A DNA stretch of 64,000 nucleotides from Flagellimonas okinawensis (lineage in GTDB: Bacteria > Bacteroidota > Bacteroidia > Flavobacteriales > Flavobacteriaceae). This document shows positions 9,971 to 17,811 of the stretch, in pieces; positions within the stretch are counted from its first letter, which is position 1; each line of letters opens with the position of its first letter. The stretch lies in assembly GCF_029194005.1 (NCBI RefSeq), contig NZ_JARFVA010000005.1, positions 62,001-126,000 of the forward strand. The letters run 5' to 3'. A model generated the notes under the pieces. The model searched no databases. It worked only from the letters and a program-made list of their open reading frames with translations, and was not told where the DNA came from. A program made the position numbers and the translations under genes.

Positions 9971-12667
9971 TTAGCGCTGGCTTCTATTTTCCCATTTGAT
10001 ATCGCTCAAGATGGAACTCTTGATCCCGATAAAGAAATACCAACGTTCAAATCTTCCGAAAGGGGTCCAGTCAAAACTCAACCTGAAACTTCCCAAATCC
10101 CGCTTAAAGGCGAAACGCGTATCGGTAAACCCTTTGTCCTTTAGGTCGTATCCGGAGTTAAAGCCCACTTCCCATTTGGGGGTCAGCTGAATATTGCCCG
10201 AGAACATCAGGGAATGGTTGGTAATCTCACTTTGTCGGTTACTGTTGTTGTAAGAAGCTACATAGGTGAAACGGGCATCCCATGGTAATTTATTGTTGTA
10301 TATGGGCCTGTCCTCATCGGGTTTCCGATCGTTGTCTCGACTACTGCCCCTTCTTCCTCGGTTAAAACCAGCGCCAGCACCTCTGACATCGTCCATGGCA
10401 AAGGGGTTGTCACTAAAGTCCGACTGCTTTTTCTCGTCCGTTTTTTCTTTGGCGCCGCCTTTTTGGAACATTTCGCTGTTCAGGGAGAAACTCGTATTGA
10501 TCCTAGCGGAGGTCAATCGGGCGATACCGCCCCCGTTGTTGATGTTCAGGGTATTGATCCGCCTCCCGTTGTTATCGATGGCGTAAGGGTCGAAGGTGGC
10601 GGCAAAGTTGATGGGAACGTTCTTTATGATCTCCGTGGCCCCGCTCATACTGATGGGGCTCAATTTTAGGGAATCCGCCTCCAAGTTGTAGCTGGCATTG
10701 AAGGTAAGGTTGCTTAAGATCTTGACCTTTCTCGGCTCCGTGGCCGTGGAATCCTTGTCCCGAACCTTTGCTTCCAATGAGTTCTGGAGGGAAAAGCTCA
10801 ACGAACTTCCTTTATTCAGCGAAGGCCTGCCATAGATGCTTGTCTCATAAGGCGTATACTCGACCTCTTCACCATCCGCATCGGTATAACTTTCATAGAA
10901 TTGTTCGAAGGATGGGGTGTAGCTATAACTGATCGAAGGACGGATCACATGGCGAAGTGCCTGGATTTTCTTGTCCTCACCGAAGTTCCATGTTCCATAC
11001 ATGGTCGTCCCGATACTGGTTCCCATGCTATACCGGTTGAATCGGTCGAAACCCGCTATGGTATCGGTCACCACCTCTTCGGTCTCGGAATTGTATTGAC
11101 GTCTGATGGTCTCCATGGTCCAGATATCCTCATAATTTCCACTTAGACTGACACTGAGGTATTTGGCCAGTTTGAAGTTGGTCGCTATGGGAATCCGGTG
11201 TCGTGCGCCTATTCTGGCCTCATCGAACATCCCGCTCTTGAAAAAGTTCTCCTCCGTAGTGGTAATGCTGTTCTGGGCATTCACATCATATTGAAAATTG
11301 ATGTTCTCAAAAATCCCTTTTTTGACCGCGTCACGCTTTACGAAGGGATAGATACGCTCCATGCTCGCCTGGAAGGTGGGCAGGGACATATTTATGGTCT
11401 GTGTCCTGGAGTTCTGTGTGTGGCTTACCGTCAAGCTGGTGTTCACGGAAGGATAGGCCGGAAATGTTTTGGAATAACTGATGGAGGAGGCAAAGGTGTT
11501 GGTCTGTGAATTGTTTCGGTTGACCTGGTTCAGGGAGTTCGTGTAATATTGACTGGAACCGAGGTTCACCGAGGCCGAAAAACGCGAATTGGGGCTTGCC
11601 TTGGCGTCTTGTGAGTGGGATATCCGGATATTGTAATTGCTCGTTCGACTGTAATCGTCAAAACCCCTTTGACTGGTAACCAGGTTCTCGTAGCTTATAT
11701 TGATGTTCCCATTGAACTTGTAACGCTTGGTGTATACGGACCTACCTTGCAGCCCATAACTTCCGTTGGTATAGTAATCCCCGGTCACACTAAGGTCGAC
11801 ATAATCACTGATGGGCAGGTAATATCCCCCGTTTTGGATAAAATAGCCCCTTCTGGGGTCGTTACCGAAAGTGGGGAAGAGAATGCCCGGTGCCCGTCCG
11901 CCCGTTAAGGGGAAATAGGCAAAGGGGAGTGCTATGGGCGTGGGTACGTCCATGATGTACATATTACTGTACCCGGCAATGATTTTTTTCTTGGGCACGA
12001 ACTTGGCCTTCCTGACGCGGATGTAATAATCGGGATTGACCGTATCGTTGGAGGTGGTCAGCTTGCCCTCGCTCAGAAAGTAGACCGAATCGTTCTCCTT
12101 TTTCGTTCTTTCGGCATAGACTTTCATTGCGTCGTTGCCCAATTGTCCCAAACCGGCCTGTTGTTCCGTTCTGGAATTCCATATCAGGGCCTTCTGGGTA
12201 TCAAAGTTAAAACGTATCGAGTCCGGTCGCACTTCGTTGTCCCCTTGTTTGAAAAAGGGCAATTGGGAGTAATTCCCCAAGGAGTCCTTCATCCTGCCCG
12301 CATAAACCTCGTTCTTTACGTAGTCCATAACAATGACCCCAGCCTTGAGTTCCGTATCCTGATAATAGATCTCGGCCTCGTCATAGAGATAGATCTTGTT
12401 GTCCTTTTGACTGAGCTTTACGTAATCCTTTGCCTTATATTCTATTTTGTCCAAGAGCAAAGGCTGTTTTTTTGGTACCGTGTCCTTCTGGACGGAATCG
12501 GTCTTGATGGTGTCATTGAGTATGTTGGGAGGGAGCAAGGGAGCGAAAATCGTATCCTTGATGGCCTTTATGGGCAAAGGCGTAATTGGATCTTCCTGAG
12601 CACTTAAGGTAGCGATGCCACAAAGAAGAACAAATAGGAAAAGTAAAAGATGTTTATTTGGTTGCAA
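9971..12667 (-). CDS. lptD: LptD-like outer membrane LPS assembly protein
   Basis: About 898 residues with a signal peptide (HLLLFLFVLLCGIATLSAQ), an N-terminal OstA-like part containing DNKIYLYDEAEIYYQDTELKAG (in family position about 88-110), and a long beta-barrel region rich in alternating aromatic residues. This matches the Bacteroidota LptD_2 family, which inserts lipopolysaccharide into the outer leaflet. A Gly/Arg/Asp-rich insert (GFNRGRRGSSRDNDRKPDE, about 755-780) is unusual and probably a surface loop. Start choice: the frame is open to a TTG at 12715, but that codon overlaps a -7 box. The TTG at 12667 gives a clean signal peptide (M-QPNKH), so I prefer it. The start stays uncertain because neither candidate is ATG. 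It is divergent from the amidase gene. Confidence 0.85.
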   Translation of the reverse strand: MQPNKHLLLFLFVLLCGIATLSAQEDPITPLPIKAIKDTIFAPLLPPNILNDTIKTDSVQKDTVPKKQPLLLDKIEYKAKDYVKLSQKDNKIYLYDEAEIYYQDTELKAGVIVMDYVKNEVYAGRMKDSLGNYSQLPFFKQGDNEVRPDSIRFNFDTQKALIWNSRTEQQAGLGQLGNDAMKVYAERTKKENDSVYFLSEGKLTTSNDTVNPDYYIRVRKAKFVPKKKIIAGYSNMYIMDVPTPIALPFAYFPLTGGRAPGILFPTFGNDPRRGYFIQNGGYYLPISDYVDLSVTGDYYTNGSYGLQGRSVYTKRYKFNGNINISYENLVTSQRGFDDYSRTSNYNIRISHSQDAKASPNSRFSASVNLGSSQYYTNSLNQVNRNNSQTNTFASSISYSKTFPAYPSVNTSLTVSHTQNSRTQTINMSLPTFQASMERIYPFVKRDAVKKGIFENINFQYDVNAQNSITTTEENFFKSGMFDEARIGARHRIPIATNFKLAKYLSVSLSGNYEDIWTMETIRRQYNSETEEVVTDTIAGFDRFNRYSMGTSIGTTMYGTWNFGEDKKIQALRHVIRPSISYSYTPSFEQFYESYTDADGEEVEYTPYETSIYGRPSLNKGSSLSFSLQNSLEAKVRDKDSTATEPRKVKILSNLTFNASYNLEADSLKLSPISMSGATEIIKNVPINFAATFDPYAIDNNGRRINTLNINNGGGIARLTSARINTSFSLNSEMFQKGGAKEKTDEKKQSDFSDNPFAMDDVRGAGAGFNRGRRGSSRDNDRKPDEDRPIYNNKLPWDARFTYVASYNNSNRQSEITNHSLMFSGNIQLTPKWEVGFNSGYDLKDKGFTDTRFAFKRDLGSFRLSFDWTPFGRFERWYFFIGIKSSILSDIKWENRSQR

Positions 12668-12712
12668 CGTGATAAATCCTATTTTTGTGCTAGTCGGCCC
12701 AGTTTTTGGGGT

Positions 12713-12720
12713 CAAACTTA
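12713..12720 (-). promoter_or_regulatory. -7 box (TANNTTTG) upstream of lptD
   Basis: On the minus strand this reads TAAGTTTG, an exact TANNTTTG match. It implies transcription starting near 12707 and a leader of about 40 bases to the TTG at 12667. It also argues against the upstream TTG at 12715 as the start, since that codon lies inside the box. Confidence 0.45.
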
Positions 12721-12796
12721 CATATATTTTTTGTTCTACTAATTGGGGATTACAATATTTTTAACCAATTAGGAACACTATAATTACTCAGTTCTT

Positions 12797-14005
12797 ATGA
12801 ATAAAAGCCGGTTCGCATTTTTAGTTTTTCTATTTCTGGTCCTCCCTTTGGCCTCGTTCAACAAAAATGATACCGAGGTATTGCCAAAGGATAAATTCGT
12901 GGTGGTACTGGATGCAGGGCACGGTGGACACGACCCGGGGAACATAGGAAACGGGTATCTGGAGAAAGAGATCGCCCTTGCCATTGTCCTAAAGGTGGGC
13001 AGGGAGCTGGAGAAGCACCCGGACATCAAAGTGGTCTATACCAGGAACGACGATACCTTCGTGGATCTATTCGCCAGAGGGGAGATCGCCAACCAGGCCA
13101 ATGCGGACCTTTTCGTATCGGTCCACTGCAACGCACACAATTCAGATGCCTATGGTACGGAGACCTATGTACTTGGACTGCACGCCAATCGACAAAACTT
13201 CGAGGTCGCCAAAAAGGAAAACTCCGTGATCTATCTGGAGGATGACTACGAACAGCGCTATGCCGAATATGATATCAACTCACCGGAATCGGTTATCGGG
13301 CTTACCATCATGCAAGAGGAGTTCCTCGACCAAAGTATTCAGCTGGGAAAAAAATTACAGGACAATTTTACAAAAGGGCTCAAGCGAAAGGACCGTAAAG
13401 TAAAACAGGCCGGTTTTATCGTCCTCCACCAGACCTTTATGCCCAGTGTTTTGGTGGAAGCCGGATTCTTGACCAATAAGAACGAAGGGAGCTATTTGAA
13501 CTCCAAAAAGGGCCAGGACGAAATGGGGAAGGCCATTGCCGAGGCCGTATTGGCGTACAAGGAGGATATGGGATTCACCGCGGCGCCCATCGCATCCACG
13601 CCCAAAGTGGAAGATGCCAAGGTGGCCCTGGAGATAAAAGAGGAGAAGACCGAGGCCAAAGAGGTCGTTACGGACAAGAAACAAGAGCAGGTGGCCGAAG
13701 TGGCCGAAAGGACAGTGGCCGCTGCTGAGGGCAAAGCAAAGCCCAAAGGTTCAGGGGTCGTTTACAAAGTGCAATTGATGGCCAGTGGGAAGAACATTCC
13801 CCTGACCGGTGGCAACTTCAATGGATTGGATCAGCTTTCCAAGGAGCCGTACAAAAACCTGTTCCGTTATATGTACGGAAACGCGGACAGCTATGAAGGG
13901 GCCAAGCAGCTAAAGAAAAATGCCGATGCCAAGGGCTATACGACATCATATATCGTAGCCTATAAGAACGGGACGAGGGTGCCGCTGACCGCTGCATTAA
14001 AGTAG
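12797..14005 (+). CDS. N-acetylmuramoyl-L-alanine amidase (Amidase_3) with SPOR-like C-terminus
   Basis: This secreted Zn hydrolase cleaves the bond between MurNAc and the stem peptide of peptidoglycan. A signal peptide covers about residues 1-20. The Amidase_3 domain (about 34-250) shows the metal and catalytic residues: VVVLDAGHGGHDPG (His42), the Glu of LEKEIAL (Glu56), FVSVHCNAH (His110) and PSVLVEAGFLTN (Glu221). A low-complexity Glu/Lys/Ala linker (about 255-320) leads to a C-terminal module starting GVVYKVQLMASGKNIP, which resembles a SPOR-type septal peptidoglycan-binding domain. It is 402 residues long and divergent from lptD. The next gene, mlaD-like, has its own candidate -7 box. 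Confidence 0.9.
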   Translation: MNKSRFAFLVFLFLVLPLASFNKNDTEVLPKDKFVVVLDAGHGGHDPGNIGNGYLEKEIALAIVLKVGRELEKHPDIKVVYTRNDDTFVDLFARGEIANQANADLFVSVHCNAHNSDAYGTETYVLGLHANRQNFEVAKKENSVIYLEDDYEQRYAEYDINSPESVIGLTIMQEEFLDQSIQLGKKLQDNFTKGLKRKDRKVKQAGFIVLHQTFMPSVLVEAGFLTNKNEGSYLNSKKGQDEMGKAIAEAVLAYKEDMGFTAAPIASTPKVEDAKVALEIKEEKTEAKEVVTDKKQEQVAEVAERTVAAAEGKAKPKGSGVVYKVQLMASGKNIPLTGGNFNGLDQLSKEPYKNLFRYMYGNADSYEGAKQLKKNADAKGYTTSYIVAYKNGTRVPLTAALK

Positions 14006-14040
14006 AAGGGCGCCAAGATCGTTCTTGTGAAAATAATTCC

Positions 14041-14048
14041 TAATTTTG
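14041..14048 (+). promoter_or_regulatory. -7 box (TANNTTTG) upstream of the MCE gene
   Basis: TAATTTTG matches the consensus exactly and ends 22 bases before the TTG start at 14071. The predicted leader is about 16 bases. It lies 35 bases after the amidase stop. Confidence 0.45.
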
Positions 14049-14070
14049 TTTAAACTGTAAACCGAATCTT

Positions 14071-15057
14071 TTGAAACTATCCAGGGAAATCAAAACTGGG
14101 ATTATCGTAGTGGCTGGAATCGCAGCCTTTATTTTTGGGCTTAGCTACTTGAAATCCTCTCCGCTATTCGAAAACAACAAGACCTTCTATGCCGTTTATG
14201 ACAATGTCGGTGGCCTACAGCCGGGAACCAAGGTGTCCATCAATGGGTATAATGTGGGCAATGTGACCGATATAGGCTTTAAGGACGGCTCCGGGCAGTT
14301 GTTGGTGACCTTGACGGTCAACAACGAGTTCGAATTTTCACAAAACAGTATAGCCGAACTTTTTGATACCGGGATCATCGGTGGGAAGGGCATACAGATC
14401 GTACCTGTCTTTGATCAACAACCGCTGGCCAAGTCCGGCGATACCCTGCAATCCAAGATCAAACCGGGGATCACCGAGCTGGTACAACAAAAGCTCACCC
14501 CGCTCCAGATGAAGGTGGAAGGCGCGGTATCCAATGCGGACTCCCTACTGATGAACGTGAACCAGATATTGGACGACCCCACCAAAAAGCAATTGCAGGA
14601 GACCATTACTTCCCTTAACCAATTGGTGAAATCCTTCAAGGGCAGTGCGGACAACCTGAACGTCCTATTGGCCAACAACAAAATGCAACTGGACAGCTCC
14701 TTGAAGAACGTAAACCATATCACCTCCAATTTTTCCAAGCTTTCGGATTCGTTGGTGAACGCCGATCTTGGCGGGACCCTGGCAGAATTCCAGAGCACCG
14801 TTGGAAAATTGAACGGCATCCTTGCCAAAATAGAACAGGGGGAGGGCTCCCTGGGCAAACTGCACAAGGATGATGCCCTGTACAATAATTTGGCAGCCGC
14901 ATCCCGGGAACTGGACCTCTTGTTACAGGATTTCAGGCTCAACCCGAAACGTTACGTGAACGTATCGGTCTTTGGCAAAAAACAGAAGGAGTATACCCTG
15001 CCAGAAAATGATCCGGCCGAAACGGATAAATCGACAGAATCAAAAGAAAATCAATAG
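14071..15057 (+). CDS. MlaD-like MCE family lipid-transport protein
   Basis: The 328-residue protein has an N-terminal anchor (IKTGIIVVAGIAAFIFGLSYL, about 7-27) and one MCE domain (about 37-115) with YAVYDNVGGLQPGTKVSINGYNVG and DTGIIGGKGIQIVP. MCE proteins form periplasmic rings carrying phospholipids between membranes as part of Mla-type ABC systems. Residues about 140-290 are helical and Ser/Asn/Leu-rich, as expected for the ring-forming tail. The ABC ATPase and permease (MlaF/E) are not in this window. The start is a TTG (14071), chosen because MKLSREIKTG is the family's usual N-terminus. The stop at 15057 directly abuts the ATG of the next gene (TAGATG), indicating a tight operon. Confidence 0.88.
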   Translation: MKLSREIKTGIIVVAGIAAFIFGLSYLKSSPLFENNKTFYAVYDNVGGLQPGTKVSINGYNVGNVTDIGFKDGSGQLLVTLTVNNEFEFSQNSIAELFDTGIIGGKGIQIVPVFDQQPLAKSGDTLQSKIKPGITELVQQKLTPLQMKVEGAVSNADSLLMNVNQILDDPTKKQLQETITSLNQLVKSFKGSADNLNVLLANNKMQLDSSLKNVNHITSNFSKLSDSLVNADLGGTLAEFQSTVGKLNGILAKIEQGEGSLGKLHKDDALYNNLAAASRELDLLLQDFRLNPKRYVNVSVFGKKQKEYTLPENDPAETDKSTESKENQ

Positions 15058-16383
15058 ATGGAATATTTGCCCAATATCGTATTTGCACTCGCTCTTATTG
15101 CAGGCATAGGATTTTTTGCCCGTAACGTGAAAAAGCTGTCCCGTAACATCAAACTGGGAAAGGATGTCGATGTAAGCGACAATCGGCCACAACGTTGGAG
15201 GAACATGGCCAGGATAGCCTTGGGACAGACCAAAATGGTCGTCAGGCCCGTAGCAGGTCTTCTGCACATTATCGTTTATGTGGGCTTTATCATTATCAAT
15301 ATAGAGGTGCTGGAGATTATCCTGGACGGCCTATTGGGCACGCACAGGCTCTTCGCCCCATTGGGAACCGCATACAATTTTTTAATAGGCTCCTTTGAGG
15401 TGTTGGCGCTTTTGGTCATTGTGGCGGTCATCCTTTTTTGGATTCGTAGGAACATAATTAGGTTACAGCGTTTCATAAAGCCCGAAATGAAGGGCTGGCC
15501 CAAGACCGATGGTAATATGATCTTATATATCGAGTTGGTGTTGATGACCCTGTTCCTGACCATGAACGCGGCCGATTTTCAGTTGCAACAACTGGGTGCG
15601 GAGCACTATGTGAAGGCCGGGGCATTTCCGGTGAGCCAGTTTATCGTCCCGTTGTTGGAAGGACTTTCGGAATCCTCATTGATCCTGGTGGAACGTACGG
15701 CATGGTGGCTTCACATTATAGGTATTTTAGCGTTTTTGAACTATCTCTATTATTCAAAGCATTTACATATCCTGTTGGCGTTCCCCAATACATTTTATGG
15801 AAAAACACGCCCTCAGGGACAGTTCAATAACCTGGAATCGGTGACCAATGAGGTCAAGCTCATGATGAACCCCGATGCGGACCCGTTCGCGGCCCCCGCG
15901 GAAGAGACCTCGACCGAACCTGAAAAGTTCGGGGCTTCGGATGTCATGGACCTCAATTGGGTGCAGTTGCTCAATGCCTATACCTGTACCGAATGCGGAA
16001 GGTGTACCTCAGAGTGTCCCGCCAATCAGACCGGTAAGAAACTATCACCGCGAAAGATCATGATGGATACCCGTGACAGGTTGGAAGAAGTGGGCAAGAA
16101 CATGGATGCCAACAAAGGCGAGTTCGTTCCGGACGGAAAGCAATTGTTGGGGGACTATATCAGCCATGAGGAGATTTGGGCATGTACCACCTGCAATGCA
16201 TGTGTACAGGCCTGTCCGGTAAGCATCGACCCTTTGTCCATTATTGTGGAAATGCGCCGGTACCTGGTCATGGAACAATCGGCGGCCCCGATGGAACTGA
16301 ACAATATGATGTCCAATATAGAAAATAACGGTGCCCCTTGGCCCTACAACCAAATGGACCGTTTAAACTGGGTAAACGAATAA
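15058..16383 (+). CDS. Membrane-bound HdrD/GlpC-like 4Fe-4S protein
   Basis: The 441-residue protein has several membrane helices in its first 240 residues (around 5-22, 70-90, 112-135, 155-172 and 218-236). A soluble ferredoxin-like part follows with two 4Fe-4S motifs: CTECGRCTSECP (from about residue 310) and CTTCNACVQACP (from about residue 376). This layout is that of heterodisulfide-reductase/GlpC-related electron-transfer subunits with an NarI-like cytochrome-type membrane part. The partner with the CCG domain is the next gene, 10 bases downstream. In Flavobacteriaceae the pair is usually annotated only as (Fe-S)-binding proteins, and donor and acceptor are unknown. It starts immediately after the MCE gene stop. 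Confidence 0.85.
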   Translation: MEYLPNIVFALALIAGIGFFARNVKKLSRNIKLGKDVDVSDNRPQRWRNMARIALGQTKMVVRPVAGLLHIIVYVGFIIINIEVLEIILDGLLGTHRLFAPLGTAYNFLIGSFEVLALLVIVAVILFWIRRNIIRLQRFIKPEMKGWPKTDGNMILYIELVLMTLFLTMNAADFQLQQLGAEHYVKAGAFPVSQFIVPLLEGLSESSLILVERTAWWLHIIGILAFLNYLYYSKHLHILLAFPNTFYGKTRPQGQFNNLESVTNEVKLMMNPDADPFAAPAEETSTEPEKFGASDVMDLNWVQLLNAYTCTECGRCTSECPANQTGKKLSPRKIMMDTRDRLEEVGKNMDANKGEFVPDGKQLLGDYISHEEIWACTTCNACVQACPVSIDPLSIIVEMRRYLVMEQSAAPMELNNMMSNIENNGAPWPYNQMDRLNWVNE

Positions 16384-16393
16384 ATCGAAAACT

Positions 16394-17185
16394 ATGAGTG
16401 AGCAGTTAAAGGTGAAGACCATGCAGGAATTTATGGCCGAGGGAAAACAGCCTGAAATATTGTTTTGGGTAGGCTCTGCCGGTAGTTATGATGATCGTGC
16501 CAAGAAAATATCCAGGGCCTTTGTCAAATTGTTGAACAGCGCCAATGTGGATTTTGCCGTATTGGGCTCAGAGGAAAGTTCTACGGGAGATGTGGCCAAA
16601 AGGGCAGGTAATGAGTTCCTGTTCCAAATGCAGGCCATGATGAACATTGAACTGTTGAACGGATATGAGATCAAGCGCATTGTGACCTGTGACCCACATT
16701 CCTTCAATACCCTTAAAAACGAATACCCCGGTCTGGGCGGCAACTATGATGTGCTGCACCACACCCAATACCTCAAGGAATTGATCGACCAGGGCCGTTT
16801 ATCGATAAGCGGAGAAGGATACAGGGGCAAGCGGATCACCTTTCACGACCCATGCTATTTGGGCCGTGCCAATTCCGTTTTTGATGCACCACGAAATGTA
16901 CTGGCCAAGACCAATGCGGAACTCGTGGAAATGAAACGACATAAGAAAACGGCTTTGTGCTGTGGTGCCGGTGGTGCCCAAATGTTCAAGGAACCGGAAA
17001 AGGGGGATATGGACATCAATGTGCTGCGGACCAAGGACGCACTGGAGACCAGCCCCGATATCATTGCAACGGGATGCCCCTATTGCAATACCATGATGAC
17101 AGATGGTATTAAGGCCCATGAAAAGGAAGACAGCGTCACCGTTTTGGACGTGGCCGAATTGTTGGCGAATTCCCAGGGACTATAA
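16394..17185 (+). CDS. CCG-domain (Fe-S)-binding protein, HdrB/GlpC-like partner
   Basis: The 263-residue soluble protein carries cysteine-rich CCG-type motifs. HDPCYLGRANSVFDAPRN lies near 154-171, ALCCGAGGAQMFKE starts at about residue 187, and ATGCPYCNTMMTDG is near 220. Such domains bind a non-cubane or 4Fe-4S cluster at the catalytic site of heterodisulfide-reductase-like enzymes. An HdrD-like function split over two polypeptides fits the preceding membrane 4Fe-4S subunit, 10 bases upstream. The substrate is not known and should not be assumed to be CoM-S-S-CoB in this organism. Motif-based identification is good; the physiological role is open. Confidence 0.85.
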   Translation: MSEQLKVKTMQEFMAEGKQPEILFWVGSAGSYDDRAKKISRAFVKLLNSANVDFAVLGSEESSTGDVAKRAGNEFLFQMQAMMNIELLNGYEIKRIVTCDPHSFNTLKNEYPGLGGNYDVLHHTQYLKELIDQGRLSISGEGYRGKRITFHDPCYLGRANSVFDAPRNVLAKTNAELVEMKRHKKTALCCGAGGAQMFKEPEKGDMDINVLRTKDALETSPDIIATGCPYCNTMMTDGIKAHEKEDSVTVLDVAELLANSQGL

Positions 17186-17237
17186 AGAAAACAAAATTTC
17201 AAAAAGGTCATTTATACGACCATTATCGATACAGATT

Positions 17238-17720
17238 ATGCTAGTGGATTTTAATGAATTGCCCGATCATTCCAGAATATGGATCTATCAGGCAGATAGG
17301 AGTTTTACCGAAGAAGAGTTACAGGAACTGGAGGAAAGTGTAACGGCTTTCCTAAAGGAGTGGACCGCTCATGGGAGCGATCTATTGGCCGGTTTCGAGA
17401 TCAAGTACAAAAGGTTCATCGTTATCGGACTGGACCAGACCAATACCAGTGCATCAGGCTGTTCCATAGATGCCTCCGTACACTTTATACAAACTTTGGA
17501 ACAGAAGTACCAAGTGGAACTTTTGGACCGGATGAACGTTTCTTTCAAGCAAGGGGAATATATCGCTTACAAACCTTTGAAGGACTTCAAGAAATTGGCC
17601 AAGGCCAAATCGGTGTCCCCGAATACCATAGTCTTCAATAATTTGGTGGCGACCAAACAGGAATACCTTGAGAATTGGGAAGTTCCGGCAAGTGAGAGCT
17701 GGCATTCCAGATTTGTATAG
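17238..17720 (+). CDS. Conserved hypothetical protein (often mislabelled ABC transporter ATPase)
   Basis: A 160-residue soluble protein starting MLVDFNELPDHSRIWIYQADRSF. Flavobacterial homologues often carry the name ABC transporter ATPase, but there is no Walker A, Walker B or ABC signature here, so I do not support that function. The sequence looks like a compact alpha/beta domain (YKRFIVIGLDQTNTSASGCSIDASVHFI near 63-90) with no catalytic motif I can identify. The start is the ATG at 17238, where homologues begin; a longer reading would overlap the upstream Fe-S gene. It lies 52 bases after that gene, probably in the same transcript. Confidence 0.75.
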   Translation: MLVDFNELPDHSRIWIYQADRSFTEEELQELEESVTAFLKEWTAHGSDLLAGFEIKYKRFIVIGLDQTNTSASGCSIDASVHFIQTLEQKYQVELLDRMNVSFKQGEYIAYKPLKDFKKLAKAKSVSPNTIVFNNLVATKQEYLENWEVPASESWHSRFV

Positions 17721-17811
17721 CAAAACTTTAATTTATCTTAATTTGTGTGCGTTCCTCGATGAAATGCAATATTTTTATTGGCATTAAGTTCAGGTCATAG
17801 ACAAGATATTT

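Noticed and set aside
17238..17720. ABC transporter ATPase name for the 160-residue protein
   Set aside because: No Walker A, Walker B or LSGGQ-type signature exists, so the name carried by homologues appears to be a propagated error.
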